64,000 nucleotides of DNA from Priestia koreensis (GTDB taxonomy: Bacteria; Bacillota; Bacilli; Bacillales; Bacillaceae_H): the NCBI RefSeq assembly GCF_001274935.1, contig NZ_LILC01000002.1, positions 329,924 through 393,923 on the forward strand, given 5' to 3'. Below the pieces are notes generated by a model. That model searched no databases, was not told the DNA's origin, and was given only the letters and a program-made list of their open reading frames with translations. A program made the translations under genes and the position numbers. Below are positions 37,109-46,297 of this stretch, piece after piece. How positions within the stretch are numbered: the stretch's first letter is position 1; every line of letters starts with the position of its first letter.

Positions 37109-39235
37109 TTACTTCACGACAATTTCATCGTTTTCCACATCAACGGTAAAGGCTGTAGATGTTTCTTCTAAAATAAAGTCTGTAATGCGATTTTCAAGCT
37201 GTTCTTGAATGACGCGGCGAAGTGGTCTAGCACCGAACGCTGGGTGATAGCCAAGCTCTGCTAATTTTTCTTTTGCTGCATCAGAAACCGTCATTGATAA
37301 GTCTTGCTCTGTTAGCGTTTCTTGTAGTTCATCAAGCATGATATCCACGATTTTTACAAGATCTGCTTTTTCAAGATGGTTGAACTCAATAATAGAATCA
37401 AAGCGATTTAAGAATTCAGGCTTGAAGTAAGCAGACAGAGAATCAAGGATCGATGTTTCTTTGATCGCATCGTTCACTTTTTCAAAACCAACGGTAATTT
37501 TTTTCTCTGTAATACCAGCATTACTTGTCATAATGATTACCGTATCTTTAAAGCTCACTGTGCGGCCTTGACTATCTGTTAGACGACCGTCCTCTAAAAT
37601 TTGTAAAAACATGTGCTGTACGTCAGGGTGTGCCTTTTCAATTTCATCTAATAAGATGATGGAATAAGGATTACGACGTACTTTTTCAGTCAATTGACCA
37701 GCATCATCGTGTCCTACATATCCTGGAGGAGCACCAATTAATTTAGACACGGCGTGTTTTTCCATGTATTCACTCATATCAAGGCGAACCATCGCATCTT
37801 TTGAGCCAAATAGCTCCTCGGCAAGTGTTTTCGTTAATTCGGTTTTCCCGACACCAGTTGGTCCAACGAATAAGAACGAGCCAATTGGTCGGTGTTTCGC
37901 TTTTAGACCCGCACGAGAGCGACGAATCGCTTTTGAAACTTTTTCTACCGCTTCTTGTTGACCAATTACTTTTTCGGCAATGTTAGAAGCGAGATTCTTC
38001 ATTTTGTTTGCTTCGTTGTCCTGAAGTTTTCCAACAGGAATACCTGTTTTCTTTTCGATGATGGCCTGAATATGCGCTACATCAATAACAGACGTTTCAG
38101 CCGTTTGTTCGTTTAATTGTTTTTCAAGCTTCGCTTCTTCATCGCGAAGTTTGGCCGCTTTTTCATAATGTTCATCTTTTAACGCTTGCTCTTTTAGCGT
38201 AGCAATTTCTTTCAAACGAGCTTCTACATCATCTTTGTTGGCCACACCTGATTTTAAGTTCATTTTAGAGCCTGCTTCATCTAGTAAGTCAATGGCTTTA
38301 TCAGGCAAGAATCGATCTTGAATGTAGCGATGAGATAAGTTAACGCAGGCACGAATCGCTTCATCGCTAAATGTTACGCCGTGGTATGTTTCATACTTAT
38401 CTTGAATACCTTTTAAAATTTCAATCGCTTCATCAACAGACGGTTCGTGTACCATAACGGGTTGGAAGCGACGTTCAAGAGCCGCATCTTTTTCGATTGA
38501 GCGGTATTCTTTTAACGTTGTTGCCCCAACGAGCTGCAATTCTCCGCGAGCTAGCGCTGGTTTTAAAATGTTTCCGGCATCCATAGAGCCTTCAGCTGAT
38601 CCAGCGCCAACGATTTGATGAATTTCATCAATGAATAGAATGACGTTTTTACGTTGCTGAAGTTCAGCAATTAATTGCTTCATACGTTCTTCGAACTGAC
38701 CACGTACGCCTGTATTTGAAACTAGTGATGCCACGTCTAGTAGATATACTTCTTTATTTAGCAGTTTTGCAGGTACTTCGCCTTCTGAAATTTTAAGTGC
38801 GAGGCCTTCTACAATGGCTGTTTTACCTACCCCTGGTTCACCAATAAGAACAGGGTTGTTTTTGTTACGACGATTTAAAATTTCAATGACGCGTTCAACT
38901 TCTTCATCACGTCCGATTACGGGATCAATTAGACCTGCTTTAGCTACGTGTGTTAAATTTCGACCGAATTGATCAAGTAGTCCGCCGCCGTTCCCACCTT
39001 GCTGCGGTTGAGCGGCTTGGTTTGGCTGCTGTGCCGCTTGTTGATTGGCTAAATGATTGAATAAATCATCAATTGACATAGATCCAAATCCTCCTCCAAA
39101 ACCTGATGGAATTTTATTTTGTTTCATTAATGATTGATAGCATATATGACACAAACGATATTCTTGTTGTTGACCATTATATTTTAAATTCACATGTACT
39201 TGTGCTTGATTTTCATGACAATGTTGACACATCAT
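37109..39235 (-). CDS. clpE: ATP-dependent Clp protease ATP-binding subunit ClpE
   Basis: A 708-residue Hsp100 unfoldase. The N-terminal zinc finger (CQHCHEN, then CHICYQ) is diagnostic of ClpE; a Gln/Ala/Pro-rich linker follows. AAA-1 has Walker A GEPGVGKT, a UVR-type coiled middle region spans about residues 340-385, and AAA-2 has GPTGVGKT. It delivers heat-damaged proteins to ClpP. The ATG at 39235 has AGGAGG 9 bases upstream; the longer TTG start overlaps that site. It is controlled by the CtsR boxes just upstream, and its position matches B. subtilis. Confidence 0.97.
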   Translation of the reverse strand: MMCQHCHENQAQVHVNLKYNGQQQEYRLCHICYQSLMKQNKIPSGFGGGFGSMSIDDLFNHLANQQAAQQPNQAAQPQQGGNGGGLLDQFGRNLTHVAKAGLIDPVIGRDEEVERVIEILNRRNKNNPVLIGEPGVGKTAIVEGLALKISEGEVPAKLLNKEVYLLDVASLVSNTGVRGQFEERMKQLIAELQQRKNVILFIDEIHQIVGAGSAEGSMDAGNILKPALARGELQLVGATTLKEYRSIEKDAALERRFQPVMVHEPSVDEAIEILKGIQDKYETYHGVTFSDEAIRACVNLSHRYIQDRFLPDKAIDLLDEAGSKMNLKSGVANKDDVEARLKEIATLKEQALKDEHYEKAAKLRDEEAKLEKQLNEQTAETSVIDVAHIQAIIEKKTGIPVGKLQDNEANKMKNLASNIAEKVIGQQEAVEKVSKAIRRSRAGLKAKHRPIGSFLFVGPTGVGKTELTKTLAEELFGSKDAMVRLDMSEYMEKHAVSKLIGAPPGYVGHDDAGQLTEKVRRNPYSIILLDEIEKAHPDVQHMFLQILEDGRLTDSQGRTVSFKDTVIIMTSNAGITEKKITVGFEKVNDAIKETSILDSLSAYFKPEFLNRFDSIIEFNHLEKADLVKIVDIMLDELQETLTEQDLSMTVSDAAKEKLAELGYHPAFGARPLRRVIQEQLENRITDFILEETSTAFTVDVENDEIVVK

Positions 39236-39278
39236 AAAAAAACGCCTCCTCAATAAGGAAATGTCAAAGATGTTTTAT

Positions 39279-39301
39279 TTTGACTTTGACTATCTTTGAC
39301 T
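39279..39301 (-). promoter_or_regulatory. Proximal CtsR operator with a third heptad
   Basis: On the minus strand, AGTCAAA-GAT-AGTCAAA (39301-39285) matches the CtsR tandem heptamer with 3-base spacing; a further AGTCAAA follows at 39285-39279, overlapping by one base. Confidence 0.88.
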
Positions 39302-39312
39302 TTAGTAAGTTC

Positions 39313-39341
39313 ATTATACTTTGACCTTTTTTGACTTTCAA
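39313..39341 (-). promoter_or_regulatory. Sigma-A promoter of clpE
   Basis: On the minus strand TTGAAA (39341-39336), 17-base spacer and TATAAT (39318-39313). The distal CtsR box fills most of the spacer. Confidence 0.85.
39320..39336 (-). promoter_or_regulatory. Distal CtsR operator
   Basis: AGTCAAA-AAA-GGTCAAA on the minus strand fits the CtsR consensus RGTCAAANNNRGTCAAA and overlaps the clpE promoter spacer. Confidence 0.9.
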
Positions 39342-39434
39342 GTGTTTTGCTCGTAAATTTTTTACTCCCTCGATTGGGCTTGTAATAGTGCCTGACAACC
39401 CGCTTTCTTCCTATATAAATGGAATCGTATATGG

Positions 39435-39461
39435 ATTACTGTTCGTTCAGTAATTTTTTTG
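39435..39461 (+). terminator. Small hairpin with T-tract upstream of nhaC
   Basis: ATTACTG and CAGTAAT pair across six bases and seven T follow. It lies between the clpE promoter and the nhaC promoter and has no gene before it on the plus strand. Confidence 0.4.
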
Positions 39462-39569
39462 CACTAGGTAACAGGGAATTTCCCGATTACGTCTTATCTA
39501 AACATAGAAGTAGGCATACGTAAAATAATTGAACTGAGCAAAGCAAAGAATAAACATGGAAAGTTCGTA

Positions 39570-39598
39570 TTGACAAGACATTGCTTCAACCGTATACT
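39570..39598 (+). promoter_or_regulatory. Sigma-A promoter of the NhaC gene
   Basis: TTGACA (39570-39575), 17-base spacer and TATACT (39593-39598). Confidence 0.85.
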
Positions 39599-39620
39599 CA
39601 AATAGGTTTAATACTTAACT

Positions 39621-39652
39621 GCATAAAAGCATAAAAGCGTTTAAGCATAAAA
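39621..39652 (+). repeat. Three direct GCATAAAA repeats in the nhaC leader
   Basis: Octamers at 39621, 39629 and 39645 start at spacings of 8 and 16 bases, just before the ribosome site. Possibly simple repeat slippage, or an RNA- or protein-binding site. Confidence 0.5.
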
Positions 39653-39677
39653 GCTATAAAGAAAGGATTGCAGCAAA

Positions 39678-41072
39678 ATGAAAAAACAGCCATCATTCAT
39701 ACAGGCGCTTACGGTTATCATTCTTATTTTAGCGCTCATTTTTATCGGGCTTTTTGAATTTAAAGTGGAGCCTCATATACCGCTCATCATTAGCCTTGTT
39801 TTTCTCGGTTGTCTAGGGAAACTGTGGAAATACAAGTGGAAAGATATTGAGGAGGGAATTGTAAAAGGAATTACGCTTGGAATTAAGCCAATTCTAATTC
39901 TTGCTCTTGTCGGGTTGCTGATTTCAGCTTGGATGAGCAGCGGAACAATTCCGATGATTTTAAGTCTCGGCTTAGACTGGATCTCACCGAAATATTTCTT
40001 AATTAGTGCACTAGTCATCACGGTTCTTGTTTCAACGTTCACAGGGAGTACGTTCACAACGGTTAGTACTGTTGGTGTGGCGCTCATGGGAATTGCAACA
40101 GCTGTTGGGATTAGCCCAGCGCTTACAGCAGGTGCCGTTGTATCTGGAGCGGCATTTGGAGATAAAATGTCTCCGTTATCGGATACAACAAACTTCTCGT
40201 CGGGGATTTTAGATGTAAAATTATTTGATCACGTTCGACACATGATGTGGACAACTGTACCAAGCTTACTTTTAACGGCGATTATTTTTATTGTAGTAGG
40301 GTTTCAATCTGATTACTCTCACATTAATTTAAATGAATTAAAGCATTTAAAAGATGTGCTTGGTGATCAATTCACGTTAAGTTGGATTACGCTCATTTCT
40401 CCGCTTATTGTCATCGTTCTATCTGCAAGAAGAGCAGAGGTTGTCCCAACTCTTATTGCGGGGATTGCAAGTGCTTTTATTACGGCGTTACTCATTCAGC
40501 ACCAGTTTTCAGTAAGTGATTTACTTACATTCTTACAAAGTGGTGTAAAAATTGATTCTGGAAATAGCATCGTCGATGGAATTGTGAATAAAGGCGGCCT
40601 TCAGTCCATGATGTGGACAATCTCACTTGTGCTGACAGCATTGTCACTAGGTGGAGTGATGAAGGAGTTAGGCATTGTTCAAGCGTTACTTAATGGACTA
40701 ACGAAAATGATTCGCCGCACAGGTGACGTAACGTTAACAACTGTACTAGCATGTATCGGGGTAAATGTGATTACGGGTGAGCAATATTTATCCATTCTTC
40801 TACCAGGTCAAACGTTTCGACCGCTCTACGATAAATGGGGATTGGATCGAAAAAACCTTTCACGTACGCTAGAAGATGCAGGAACGCTTGTTAATCCGCT
40901 AATTCCATGGGGTGTGAGCGGCGCATTTATTTCTCAAGCGCTAAATGTGGATGTGGTGAGTTATTTACCATTTGCATTCTTTCTTATTTTCTGTCCTGTA
41001 TTTGCTGTTATTTGGGGCTATACAGGTATTGGAATTGCCAAAGTGGCGCCAAAGAAAGATGTAGCAGCATAG
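39678..41072 (+). CDS. nhaC: Na+/H+ antiporter, NhaC family
   Basis: A 464-residue polytopic membrane protein with about 11-12 helices. The NhaC hallmark GAAFGDKMSPLSDTTN (residues about 155-170) and GDVTLTTVLACIGVNVITGEQY are present. It should exchange Na+ or a related cation for protons; some family members move malate/lactate instead. AAAGGATTG precedes the ATG at 39678. Its own sigma-A promoter and three short direct repeats lie upstream, and a terminator follows. Confidence 0.88.
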   Translation: MKKQPSFIQALTVIILILALIFIGLFEFKVEPHIPLIISLVFLGCLGKLWKYKWKDIEEGIVKGITLGIKPILILALVGLLISAWMSSGTIPMILSLGLDWISPKYFLISALVITVLVSTFTGSTFTTVSTVGVALMGIATAVGISPALTAGAVVSGAAFGDKMSPLSDTTNFSSGILDVKLFDHVRHMMWTTVPSLLLTAIIFIVVGFQSDYSHINLNELKHLKDVLGDQFTLSWITLISPLIVIVLSARRAEVVPTLIAGIASAFITALLIQHQFSVSDLLTFLQSGVKIDSGNSIVDGIVNKGGLQSMMWTISLVLTALSLGGVMKELGIVQALLNGLTKMIRRTGDVTLTTVLACIGVNVITGEQYLSILLPGQTFRPLYDKWGLDRKNLSRTLEDAGTLVNPLIPWGVSGAFISQALNVDVVSYLPFAFFLIFCPVFAVIWGYTGIGIAKVAPKKDVAA

Positions 41073-41076
41073 TGAA

Positions 41077-41120
41077 TAAAAAGAGGGGGTTCGTTTTGTT
41101 GCGAACCGCTTCTTTTTTTA
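41077..41120 (+). terminator. Terminator of nhaC
   Basis: AAAAGA-GGGGGTTCG pairs imperfectly with CGAACCGCTTCTTTT, then T-run. Confidence 0.75.
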
Positions 41121-41220
41121 TTGAAAAAGAGGTTTAAGACAAACTATGTGCTAAATAAAATAAGACTAAAGTCCATCTAGATAAAAATAAAAAAAGGACT
41201 ATGATAGGAATAGTGAATGT

Positions 41221-41284
41221 GCTCCTAGCGTACCAGTATTCGCCTGTAGAACAAACATTTACAGTGCGTAAAGCGCACCGGAGA
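41221..41284 (+). other. Possible structured 5' leader of the hydrolase gene
   Basis: By eye, CTCC (41222) pairs with GGAG (41280), enclosing three short hairpins: GCG/CGC (41228/41241), CTGTA/TACAG (41244/41260) and TGCG/CGCA (41265/41274). The layout is cloverleaf-like but lacks tRNA consensus bases. Stems are short, so it could be chance. Confidence 0.3.
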
Positions 41285-41338
41285 CCATCATCCTAATAGA
41301 GAAAGAATTAATATTGAGCATTTTTAGGAGAGACTGCG

Positions 41339-42220
41339 TTGAAAAAATTTATCATTATTGTTGTAAGTGCAATCGTTTGTTTTTCTTTTACAGCATTTTG
41401 GCATCATGCCAACAGTGAAGATCAAGGAGAATTTAAGCAACGAATTCCACTTCCATCCCCATATAACCAGCATGTAGATGCTTATCAGTTAACCTATCCA
41501 AGCGATGGATTAAAAATAAAAGGTTTTTTGTTACAACCCAAGCATATTGATGGAAAGCTTCCTTTACTCGTATATAACCGTGGGGGAAATCGTGAGCACG
41601 GAATGATTCGGCAAAAAACAATTTCTTATTTGGCTTCTTGGGCACAAAAGGGATATGTTGTCGTAGCGACTCAATACCGAGGAAACGGCGGTAGTGAAGG
41701 AACGGAAACATACGGCGGAAAAGATATCGATGATGTGATCAATATTATGCATATTGGTGAAAAGCTTCCGTATGTTGATACAACGAAAAAATATGCCATC
41801 GGTTATTCACGTGGCGGTATGATGACGTACTTATTAATGAAAAGCGGTGCGAAGTTTAATGCGGTAGCCGTTGTGTCTGGAATTACGGATATGTTCCAGT
41901 TTTATGATCAGCGAGGTCCAGAAATGAAGCAGGTTCTTCGACAGCTAGTAGGAGACCCAAAGGATCCAAAGGTGGCCCAAACATATCGCGATCGCTCTGT
42001 CATCTATTGGAGTGATAAGATTAATTCACCTCTGCTTATGCTTCATGGAAATCGTGACTGGCGTGTGCATTACACACAGGCTGAAAAGCTTGTACGTCAG
42101 CTTGATCAAACAGATAAGGAACATAAGTTTATTTTATACAAAGGGGCGGATCATCCGCTTACGAAGTATTTTGACGAATACAATGCTGAAATCGATAAGT
42201 GGTTTCAAGCTCATTCTTAA
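41339..42220 (+). CDS. Secreted or membrane-anchored alpha/beta hydrolase
   Basis: A 293-residue protein with an N-terminal signal or anchor helix (residues 3-22) and a prolyl-oligopeptidase-type alpha/beta hydrolase domain. The nucleophile elbow is GYSRGG, the acid lies in LMLHGNRDWRV and the histidine in YKGADHPLTKY. It is probably an extracytoplasmic esterase or peptidase of unknown substrate. The TTG start at 41339 follows AGGAGAGA. A leader with several possible hairpins precedes it. Confidence 0.85.
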   Translation: MKKFIIIVVSAIVCFSFTAFWHHANSEDQGEFKQRIPLPSPYNQHVDAYQLTYPSDGLKIKGFLLQPKHIDGKLPLLVYNRGGNREHGMIRQKTISYLASWAQKGYVVVATQYRGNGGSEGTETYGGKDIDDVINIMHIGEKLPYVDTTKKYAIGYSRGGMMTYLLMKSGAKFNAVAVVSGITDMFQFYDQRGPEMKQVLRQLVGDPKDPKVAQTYRDRSVIYWSDKINSPLLMLHGNRDWRVHYTQAEKLVRQLDQTDKEHKFILYKGADHPLTKYFDEYNAEIDKWFQAHS

Positions 42221-42259
42221 AAAAGCCATCCTCGCCATGGAGCGAGGACGGCTTTTTTT
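42218..42259. terminator. Bidirectional terminator
   Basis: AAAAGCCATCCTCGC pairs with GCGAGGACGGCTTTT with one mismatch; T-runs on both strands serve the convergent hydrolase and CPBP genes. Confidence 0.88.
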
Positions 42260-42846
42260 TATGAAAGTGGAAACAGGTAGACAAGAAGAACGTCAAACAC
42301 AACGTGAGCAACCATCGCAACTTCAATTTTTTGGCGCCATTCAAACAATGCCCCCCACATAATACCACCAACAAAAGCTGCTAGAGCGAGCAATGGATTG
42401 AGCGAGCAAAGGTGAGCGGCCGTATAGAAGGATGCTGCGACAATAGTGCGTTGAAAAGGTGAAAGAGTAAAAAGCCTTTTATGCAAATAACCCCGCCAAA
42501 ATAATTCTTCACCTGGTATGATGAGCAGAAACATTAGCAGGTGCTGCCACCATACAGAAGGAGAAATGGATGAGTATAAATGTCGCACGTACGGTTCGAT
42601 GGGGATATGAAGCCACTGCATAAAGGCGTTGCCACTTGCAAAAAGACCGTATAAAATAACCCCACTCATAATACCAACGATCCAATCGGCTTTAGTTAAA
42701 AAGGACCATGATACATACTTAAGTGAAATGATCACCAACAAAATATACAAAAGGGGAAAGGTCACCCAAAAAGAAGTGGATGTAAAGCTACCATAAAATC
42801 CAATGCCAATTACAAAACTTAGGGCGAAAGAGAAAAGCCAATTCAT
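42259..42846 (-). CDS. CPBP-family intramembrane metalloprotease
   Basis: A 195-residue protein with about six hydrophobic segments and the CPBP (Abi/CAAX protease) motifs: GEELFWRGYL, then AAHL in the next helix and VAHVVFD near the C-terminus. Family members cleave prenylated or signal-type peptides or act as bacteriocin self-immunity proteins; the substrate here is unknown. Start at 42846 with GAAAGGA upstream. Confidence 0.85.
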   Translation of the reverse strand: MNWLFSFALSFVIGIGFYGSFTSTSFWVTFPLLYILLVIISLKYVSWSFLTKADWIVGIMSGVILYGLFASGNAFMQWLHIPIEPYVRHLYSSISPSVWWQHLLMFLLIIPGEELFWRGYLHKRLFTLSPFQRTIVAASFYTAAHLCSLNPLLALAAFVGGIMWGALFEWRQKIEVAMVAHVVFDVLLVYLFPLS

Positions 42847-42968
42847 ACGTAAAATCCTTTCCTGTTCTTAAGGTTCATAGGGATAATTATAGCGAAGAAA
42901 GCCATGCTAATAAAGGGAATGAGTGTAACGATTCAGAACCCAACATGTTTGTAAAAGGGGATAGGACC

Positions 42969-43100
42969 ATGACACAATCGAAAAATCAAAAAGAGCGTCA
43001 ATGGAATGTGCGTAAGCATTCACAGCAACCACATGGAAAAGTAAAGTCCTTTGAAGAGCTATCTGAAGAAGTAGCGCCTCAATCGACAAATAAAAAATAG
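42969..43100 (+). CDS. Small hydrophilic protein (43 aa)
   Basis: A 43-residue charged peptide (MTQSKNQKERQWNVRKHSQQ...), Lys/Glu/Gln-rich with no hydrophobic segment. AAGGGGATAGGA precedes the ATG and a strong terminator follows directly, so it is a self-contained unit. Composition resembles minor spore proteins, but no family is recognised. Confidence 0.6.
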   Translation: MTQSKNQKERQWNVRKHSQQPHGKVKSFEELSEEVAPQSTNKK

Positions 43101-43101
43101 C

Positions 43102-43140
43102 AAAAAAGCGTGAAACGGATGAACGTTTCACGCTTTTTTT
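43102..43140. terminator. Bidirectional terminator
   Basis: AAAAGCGTGAAACG pairs with CGTTTCACGCTTTT, T-rich on either side; separates the small gene from the convergent SDR gene. Confidence 0.9.
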
Positions 43141-43859
43141 TATGGATTCGTTGACCACATGCCAGCAGATTTAATGAAAATACGAGGATGAAGTTTTAAT
43201 TGTGCCACCATAATTTCTGCTAGATCTTCTGGTTGCATGACTTTTTCTGGATTTCCGTCCGTTAAGTTTTCGGCAAATGCCATTTCTGTTGCAACGGTAC
43301 TTGGTGTAAGTGCCGTCACACGAACATTATGCTTACGTACTTCAAGTGCTAATGATTCCGTTAAGCCAAGTAATCCTGCTTTTGAAGCGCTGTAAGCACT
43401 TGTCACAGGTGCGCCTTTTTGACCTGCTGTAGAGGAAATATTGATGATGTCTCCACCGTTTTTCTCGATTAGCTGTGGAAGAACAGCGCGTGTGACGTAA
43501 TAAACGCCCATTAAATTCACATCAATAATTTTTTTCCAGTCCTCTGGGTCTAGTTCAAGGAATTTGCCGAACTTTCCGATCCCTGCATTGTTAATGAGGA
43601 TGTCTGTACCACCAAGTTCTTGGTGTAGAGATTCAACCGCTTGGTTAACCTCCTCCATTGATGAAACATCTGCCGTTGCATAAGCAACTTTTACGCCTGT
43701 TGCTTCTACTTCTTTCGCAACTTCTTTTAGTGAAGATTCCGTACGAGCTAGTAATCCTAAATTTACACCTTCGTTTGCAAGTGCAATAGCTACAGCGCGT
43801 CCAATTCCTTTTCCAGCGCCTGTAATAAGGGCTGTTTTACCTTTTAACGATTGTGCCAT
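43140..43859 (-). CDS. Short-chain dehydrogenase/reductase (3-ketoacyl-ACP reductase-like)
   Basis: A 239-residue classical SDR. The NAD(P) motif [10 protein letters not shown] is at the N-terminus, NNAG near residue 85, the catalytic Ser in ISSTAGQ and the YSASK motif near residue 154. FabG-like in pattern, but it lies away from fatty acid genes and resembles general-purpose SDRs such as B. subtilis YkvO; the substrate is unknown. The ATG at 43859 has AAGGAG 9 bases upstream; a longer upstream frame lacks a ribosome site. Confidence 0.88.
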   Translation of the reverse strand: MAQSLKGKTALITGAGKGIGRAVAIALANEGVNLGLLARTESSLKEVAKEVEATGVKVAYATADVSSMEEVNQAVESLHQELGGTDILINNAGIGKFGKFLELDPEDWKKIIDVNLMGVYYVTRAVLPQLIEKNGGDIINISSTAGQKGAPVTSAYSASKAGLLGLTESLALEVRKHNVRVTALTPSTVATEMAFAENLTDGNPEKVMQPEDLAEIMVAQLKLHPRIFIKSAGMWSTNP

Positions 43860-44051
43860 GTTATTGTACTCCTTTCCTACCTGTTCTTTATAAGCCATTT
43901 AATCCTACAAAAGGGGGAAACAATTGTCAAAGACAACGCCTTGTTTAATTCATCATAAAAGGCAACTTCCTTTTGGCTCATGCATATTTTACCTTTTTTA
44001 AATCAAACTAATGGTAACGAATAACGTGCAGAAAAAGGAGCTTGAAATTCC

Positions 44052-44810
44052 GTGCAGAGGTCCAAAATCAGGCGATACATCGGATATGCAAATTCATTAG
44101 GAACCAACACCATTCACTTTCGAAATCCATGGGTAATTGCTTGGTGGTCCGCTGCTTTTCCAGGATACGGGCATTTCACCTTAAATAAATTCTTACTGGG
44201 ATTTATTTTAATGATTTGGGAAGTCGTCGTAAACAGCCTTTCGCATTTAAACGAAGCCATTTATCTATCAATGGTAGGGGAATTTAATGAGGCAAGTGAG
44301 GTACTAAAAGAACAGTGGGCAATCTTGTATGTGACCGTTTATATTTTTGCGATATGGGACAGCTATAGGCGAACGGTAGAAATGAATCAGTACTGCGTGC
44401 TTGCTAAGCGAGAAGGAAACCATACCATCGTTAAAAATGACTCCTTCTTTGAATTTAATAATGTGAGTACATACAAACCTTCCCTTGCGCTCGGGTGGTC
44501 GTTGCTTTTACCAGGGCTCGGCCATTTATACCTCAATCGTCTAATTGGAGTGGTCTACAGCATTGGCTTTTGGTTGTTTATTACGTATCAATCAAAGTAC
44601 TATCAGTCGTTTTACTATATTTTAATAGGCGATTTGCAAAAAGCGAACGCCGTTGCCGATCCGCAGTGGTTATTGTTCATTCCATCCGTTTACGCTTTTT
44701 TTGCCTACGATGCTTACATTCAGGCGATTGAAATGAATCGTTTGTTTAAGATTGAGCTTGATGTTCACTTGAAGAAACGATACCAGGATAAACCGAAATT
44801 GCTCACATGA
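44052..44810 (+). CDS. Membrane protein with two internally repeated TM2-like modules
   Basis: A 252-residue protein with two similar halves: PGYGHFTLNKFLLGF (about residue 37) and PGLGHLYLNRLIGVVYS (about residue 152), each followed by a helix and each half ending in a DxYxxxxEMN segment (DSYRRTVEMNQ, DAYIQAIEMNR). This internal duplication is visible directly. Function is not recognised. GTG start at 44052 with AAAGGAG 11 bases upstream. First of four closely packed genes. Confidence 0.72.
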   Translation: MQRSKIRRYIGYANSLGTNTIHFRNPWVIAWWSAAFPGYGHFTLNKFLLGFILMIWEVVVNSLSHLNEAIYLSMVGEFNEASEVLKEQWAILYVTVYIFAIWDSYRRTVEMNQYCVLAKREGNHTIVKNDSFFEFNNVSTYKPSLALGWSLLLPGLGHLYLNRLIGVVYSIGFWLFITYQSKYYQSFYYILIGDLQKANAVADPQWLLFIPSVYAFFAYDAYIQAIEMNRLFKIELDVHLKKRYQDKPKLLT

Positions 44811-44819
44811 GAGAGGAAA

Positions 44820-45272
44820 ATGAATGTGTATATTTTATCAACCTTTGAATACACAACTCAATTAGAAATGGCGCTCTCAGAAATAGAGCAAGCAGGAATC
44901 GACAAAAGCCAAATCGCTGTCGTCAGGCTGGATCACAATGACGAGAAGGGACAGGTAGCGGATTCATTTGAGCGCTTTGATGGGACGAGTTACATAGACT
45001 TAGCCGCAATTTTTGGCACTATTTTTATGCTTTTAGGAGTTATTTACGGCCACGTTTTGTATTTGGGTCCGATTCTATGGGGCATTATTGGACTCCTAAT
45101 TGGGGGAGGCGGAGGGTTCATCGCTGATTATCTGTATACGAAGCGCAAGGCTTCACCGAAGCGAACACATCAAACAGAAGTTATCGTTATTATCGAATGC
45201 AATCACACAACCGAAAAAACGGTAAGAAGAATTTTAGCGGCAAATCAGTCCAAAGCGATCGGGCAGCTATGA
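44820..45272 (+). CDS. Membrane protein with glycine-zipper helix
   Basis: A 150-residue protein. The N-terminal cytoplasmic region (MNVYILSTFEYTTQLEMALSE) resembles stress proteins that sense or bind small molecules. Two hydrophobic segments (about residues 60-100) end in IGLLIGGGGGFIADYL, a glycine-zipper, and a soluble ferredoxin-like tail follows. It starts 9 bases after the preceding gene. Unknown function. Confidence 0.7.
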   Translation: MNVYILSTFEYTTQLEMALSEIEQAGIDKSQIAVVRLDHNDEKGQVADSFERFDGTSYIDLAAIFGTIFMLLGVIYGHVLYLGPILWGIIGLLIGGGGGFIADYLYTKRKASPKRTHQTEVIVIIECNHTTEKTVRRILAANQSKAIGQL

Positions 45273-45282
45273 AGAGGGGGAC

Positions 45283-45414
45283 ATGGTGCGAATTAAAAAG
45301 CTAGGTGAGCTAAAAAGCGAACGCGAACGGAAACGACTGCAAGCAAGACTAGAAAAAGTCGAAGAAGTGGTTGCTCCTCCGGAAGTTGTGATTGGCCTGG
45401 TATGGACGGATTAG
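45283..45414 (+). CDS. Small charged protein (43 aa)
   Basis: A 43-residue peptide with a basic, helical first half (RIKKLGELKSERERKRLQ) and a hydrophobic end. AGAGGGGG precedes ATG-GTG. It lies 10 bases after the glycine-zipper gene, and its end overlaps the next ORF by 13 bases. Supported mainly by spacing; no family known. Confidence 0.45.
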   Translation: MVRIKKLGELKSERERKRLQARLEKVEEVVAPPEVVIGLVWTD

Positions 45415-45632
45415 TTAACTGCGAAGTCATTGAGCGCTTCATTATGAATGCAATGGGACATCATTTGGAGAAAGATCTCCGTAAAACGAAAAGTGACCCT
45501 TATCACACGATCGTAGAATACAGTTTGTCAGTGGAAGAGATTAGTGAAGAAACAAAGCTAATCATTCCGCTATGCGTCGCTACAATTGCACTCGGTCACT
45601 TTATGGCAAACACTTATATCCGCCATTTGTAA
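45402..45632 (+). CDS. Small protein of unknown function (76 aa)
   Basis: A 76-residue protein with a charged N-terminal half (including HHLEKDLRKTKSDPY) and one hydrophobic helix near the end (LIIPLCVATIALGHFMA). Its ATG lies inside the end of the previous gene and lacks a clear Shine-Dalgarno, so translation is probably coupled. Not recognised. Confidence 0.5.
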   Translation: MDGLVNCEVIERFIMNAMGHHLEKDLRKTKSDPYHTIVEYSLSVEEISEETKLIIPLCVATIALGHFMANTYIRHL

Positions 45633-45810
45633 GTTGGGCTTGAGCTCATGCCGATGTACGTACATATCCCAGCGTAAATTATTATCCCGCTTCTGTTAGT
45701 AATCGTGTACAAAAGCAAACAAATACTTCTCCGTAGGAAACAACTTTCGCTATAATAGAAAAGATCTAATTAGACATGAAATGAAAAGAATACGAAATGG
45801 AGGGGCTAAG

Positions 45811-46260
45811 GTGGTTCGACTACTCATTATGCTATTAGCGGTCGCAGGAGGAATTGCTCAAAGTACGCAGGCGTCTATTAACGGAGCGCTCGGGAAAAAA
45901 ATTGGTTCGTTTGAAGGTGCATTTTTTTCTTTTTTCATCGGCATGATTTCATTATTACTTATTACGTTTTTCTTTGGAAAAGGCAATTTATTAAACGTGT
46001 TTCAAGTTCCTAAGTGGCAGCTTTTCGGAGGACTACTAGGCGCAGCTTTTGTAGCGATTCAAGTATTTGCCGTACCGAAAGTGGGAGCTGGGGCTACCAT
46101 CATTTCCATTATTGCGGGACAAATTATTATGAGTTTAATCGCAGATCAATTCGGCTTATTTGGAAATCCGAAAATCGCGCTTCATGGAACGAGACTAGTG
46201 GGCGTTTTACTACTAATCGTCGCGCTGTTTCTTATTTTCAAAGGCGGAGCAAAGGCATAA
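45811..46260 (+). CDS. DMT-type (YdcZ/DUF606) membrane transporter
   Basis: A 149-residue protein with five hydrophobic helices and the YdcZ-family opening GGIAQSTQASINGALGKK. These small proteins are half-size relatives of drug/metabolite transporters and are thought to work as dimers. GTG start at 45811 with GGAGG 8 bases upstream, preferred over an upstream ATG that has no ribosome site. Terminator directly after. Confidence 0.85.
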   Translation: MVRLLIMLLAVAGGIAQSTQASINGALGKKIGSFEGAFFSFFIGMISLLLITFFFGKGNLLNVFQVPKWQLFGGLLGAAFVAIQVFAVPKVGAGATIISIIAGQIIMSLIADQFGLFGNPKIALHGTRLVGVLLLIVALFLIFKGGAKA

Positions 46261-46262
46261 TA

Positions 46263-46297
46263 AAACGATGCGTCATTGTGACGCATCGCTTTTTTTT
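46263..46297. terminator. Bidirectional terminator
   Basis: CGATGCGTCA and TGACGCATCG pair across a 3-base loop with T-rich flanks; it overlaps the 3' end of the DUF2254 gene. Confidence 0.85.

Noticed and set aside
41221..41284. tRNA gene
   Set aside because: Cloverleaf-like pairing is weak, with no T-arm TTCRA box, wrong loop sizes and no CCA-compatible acceptor.
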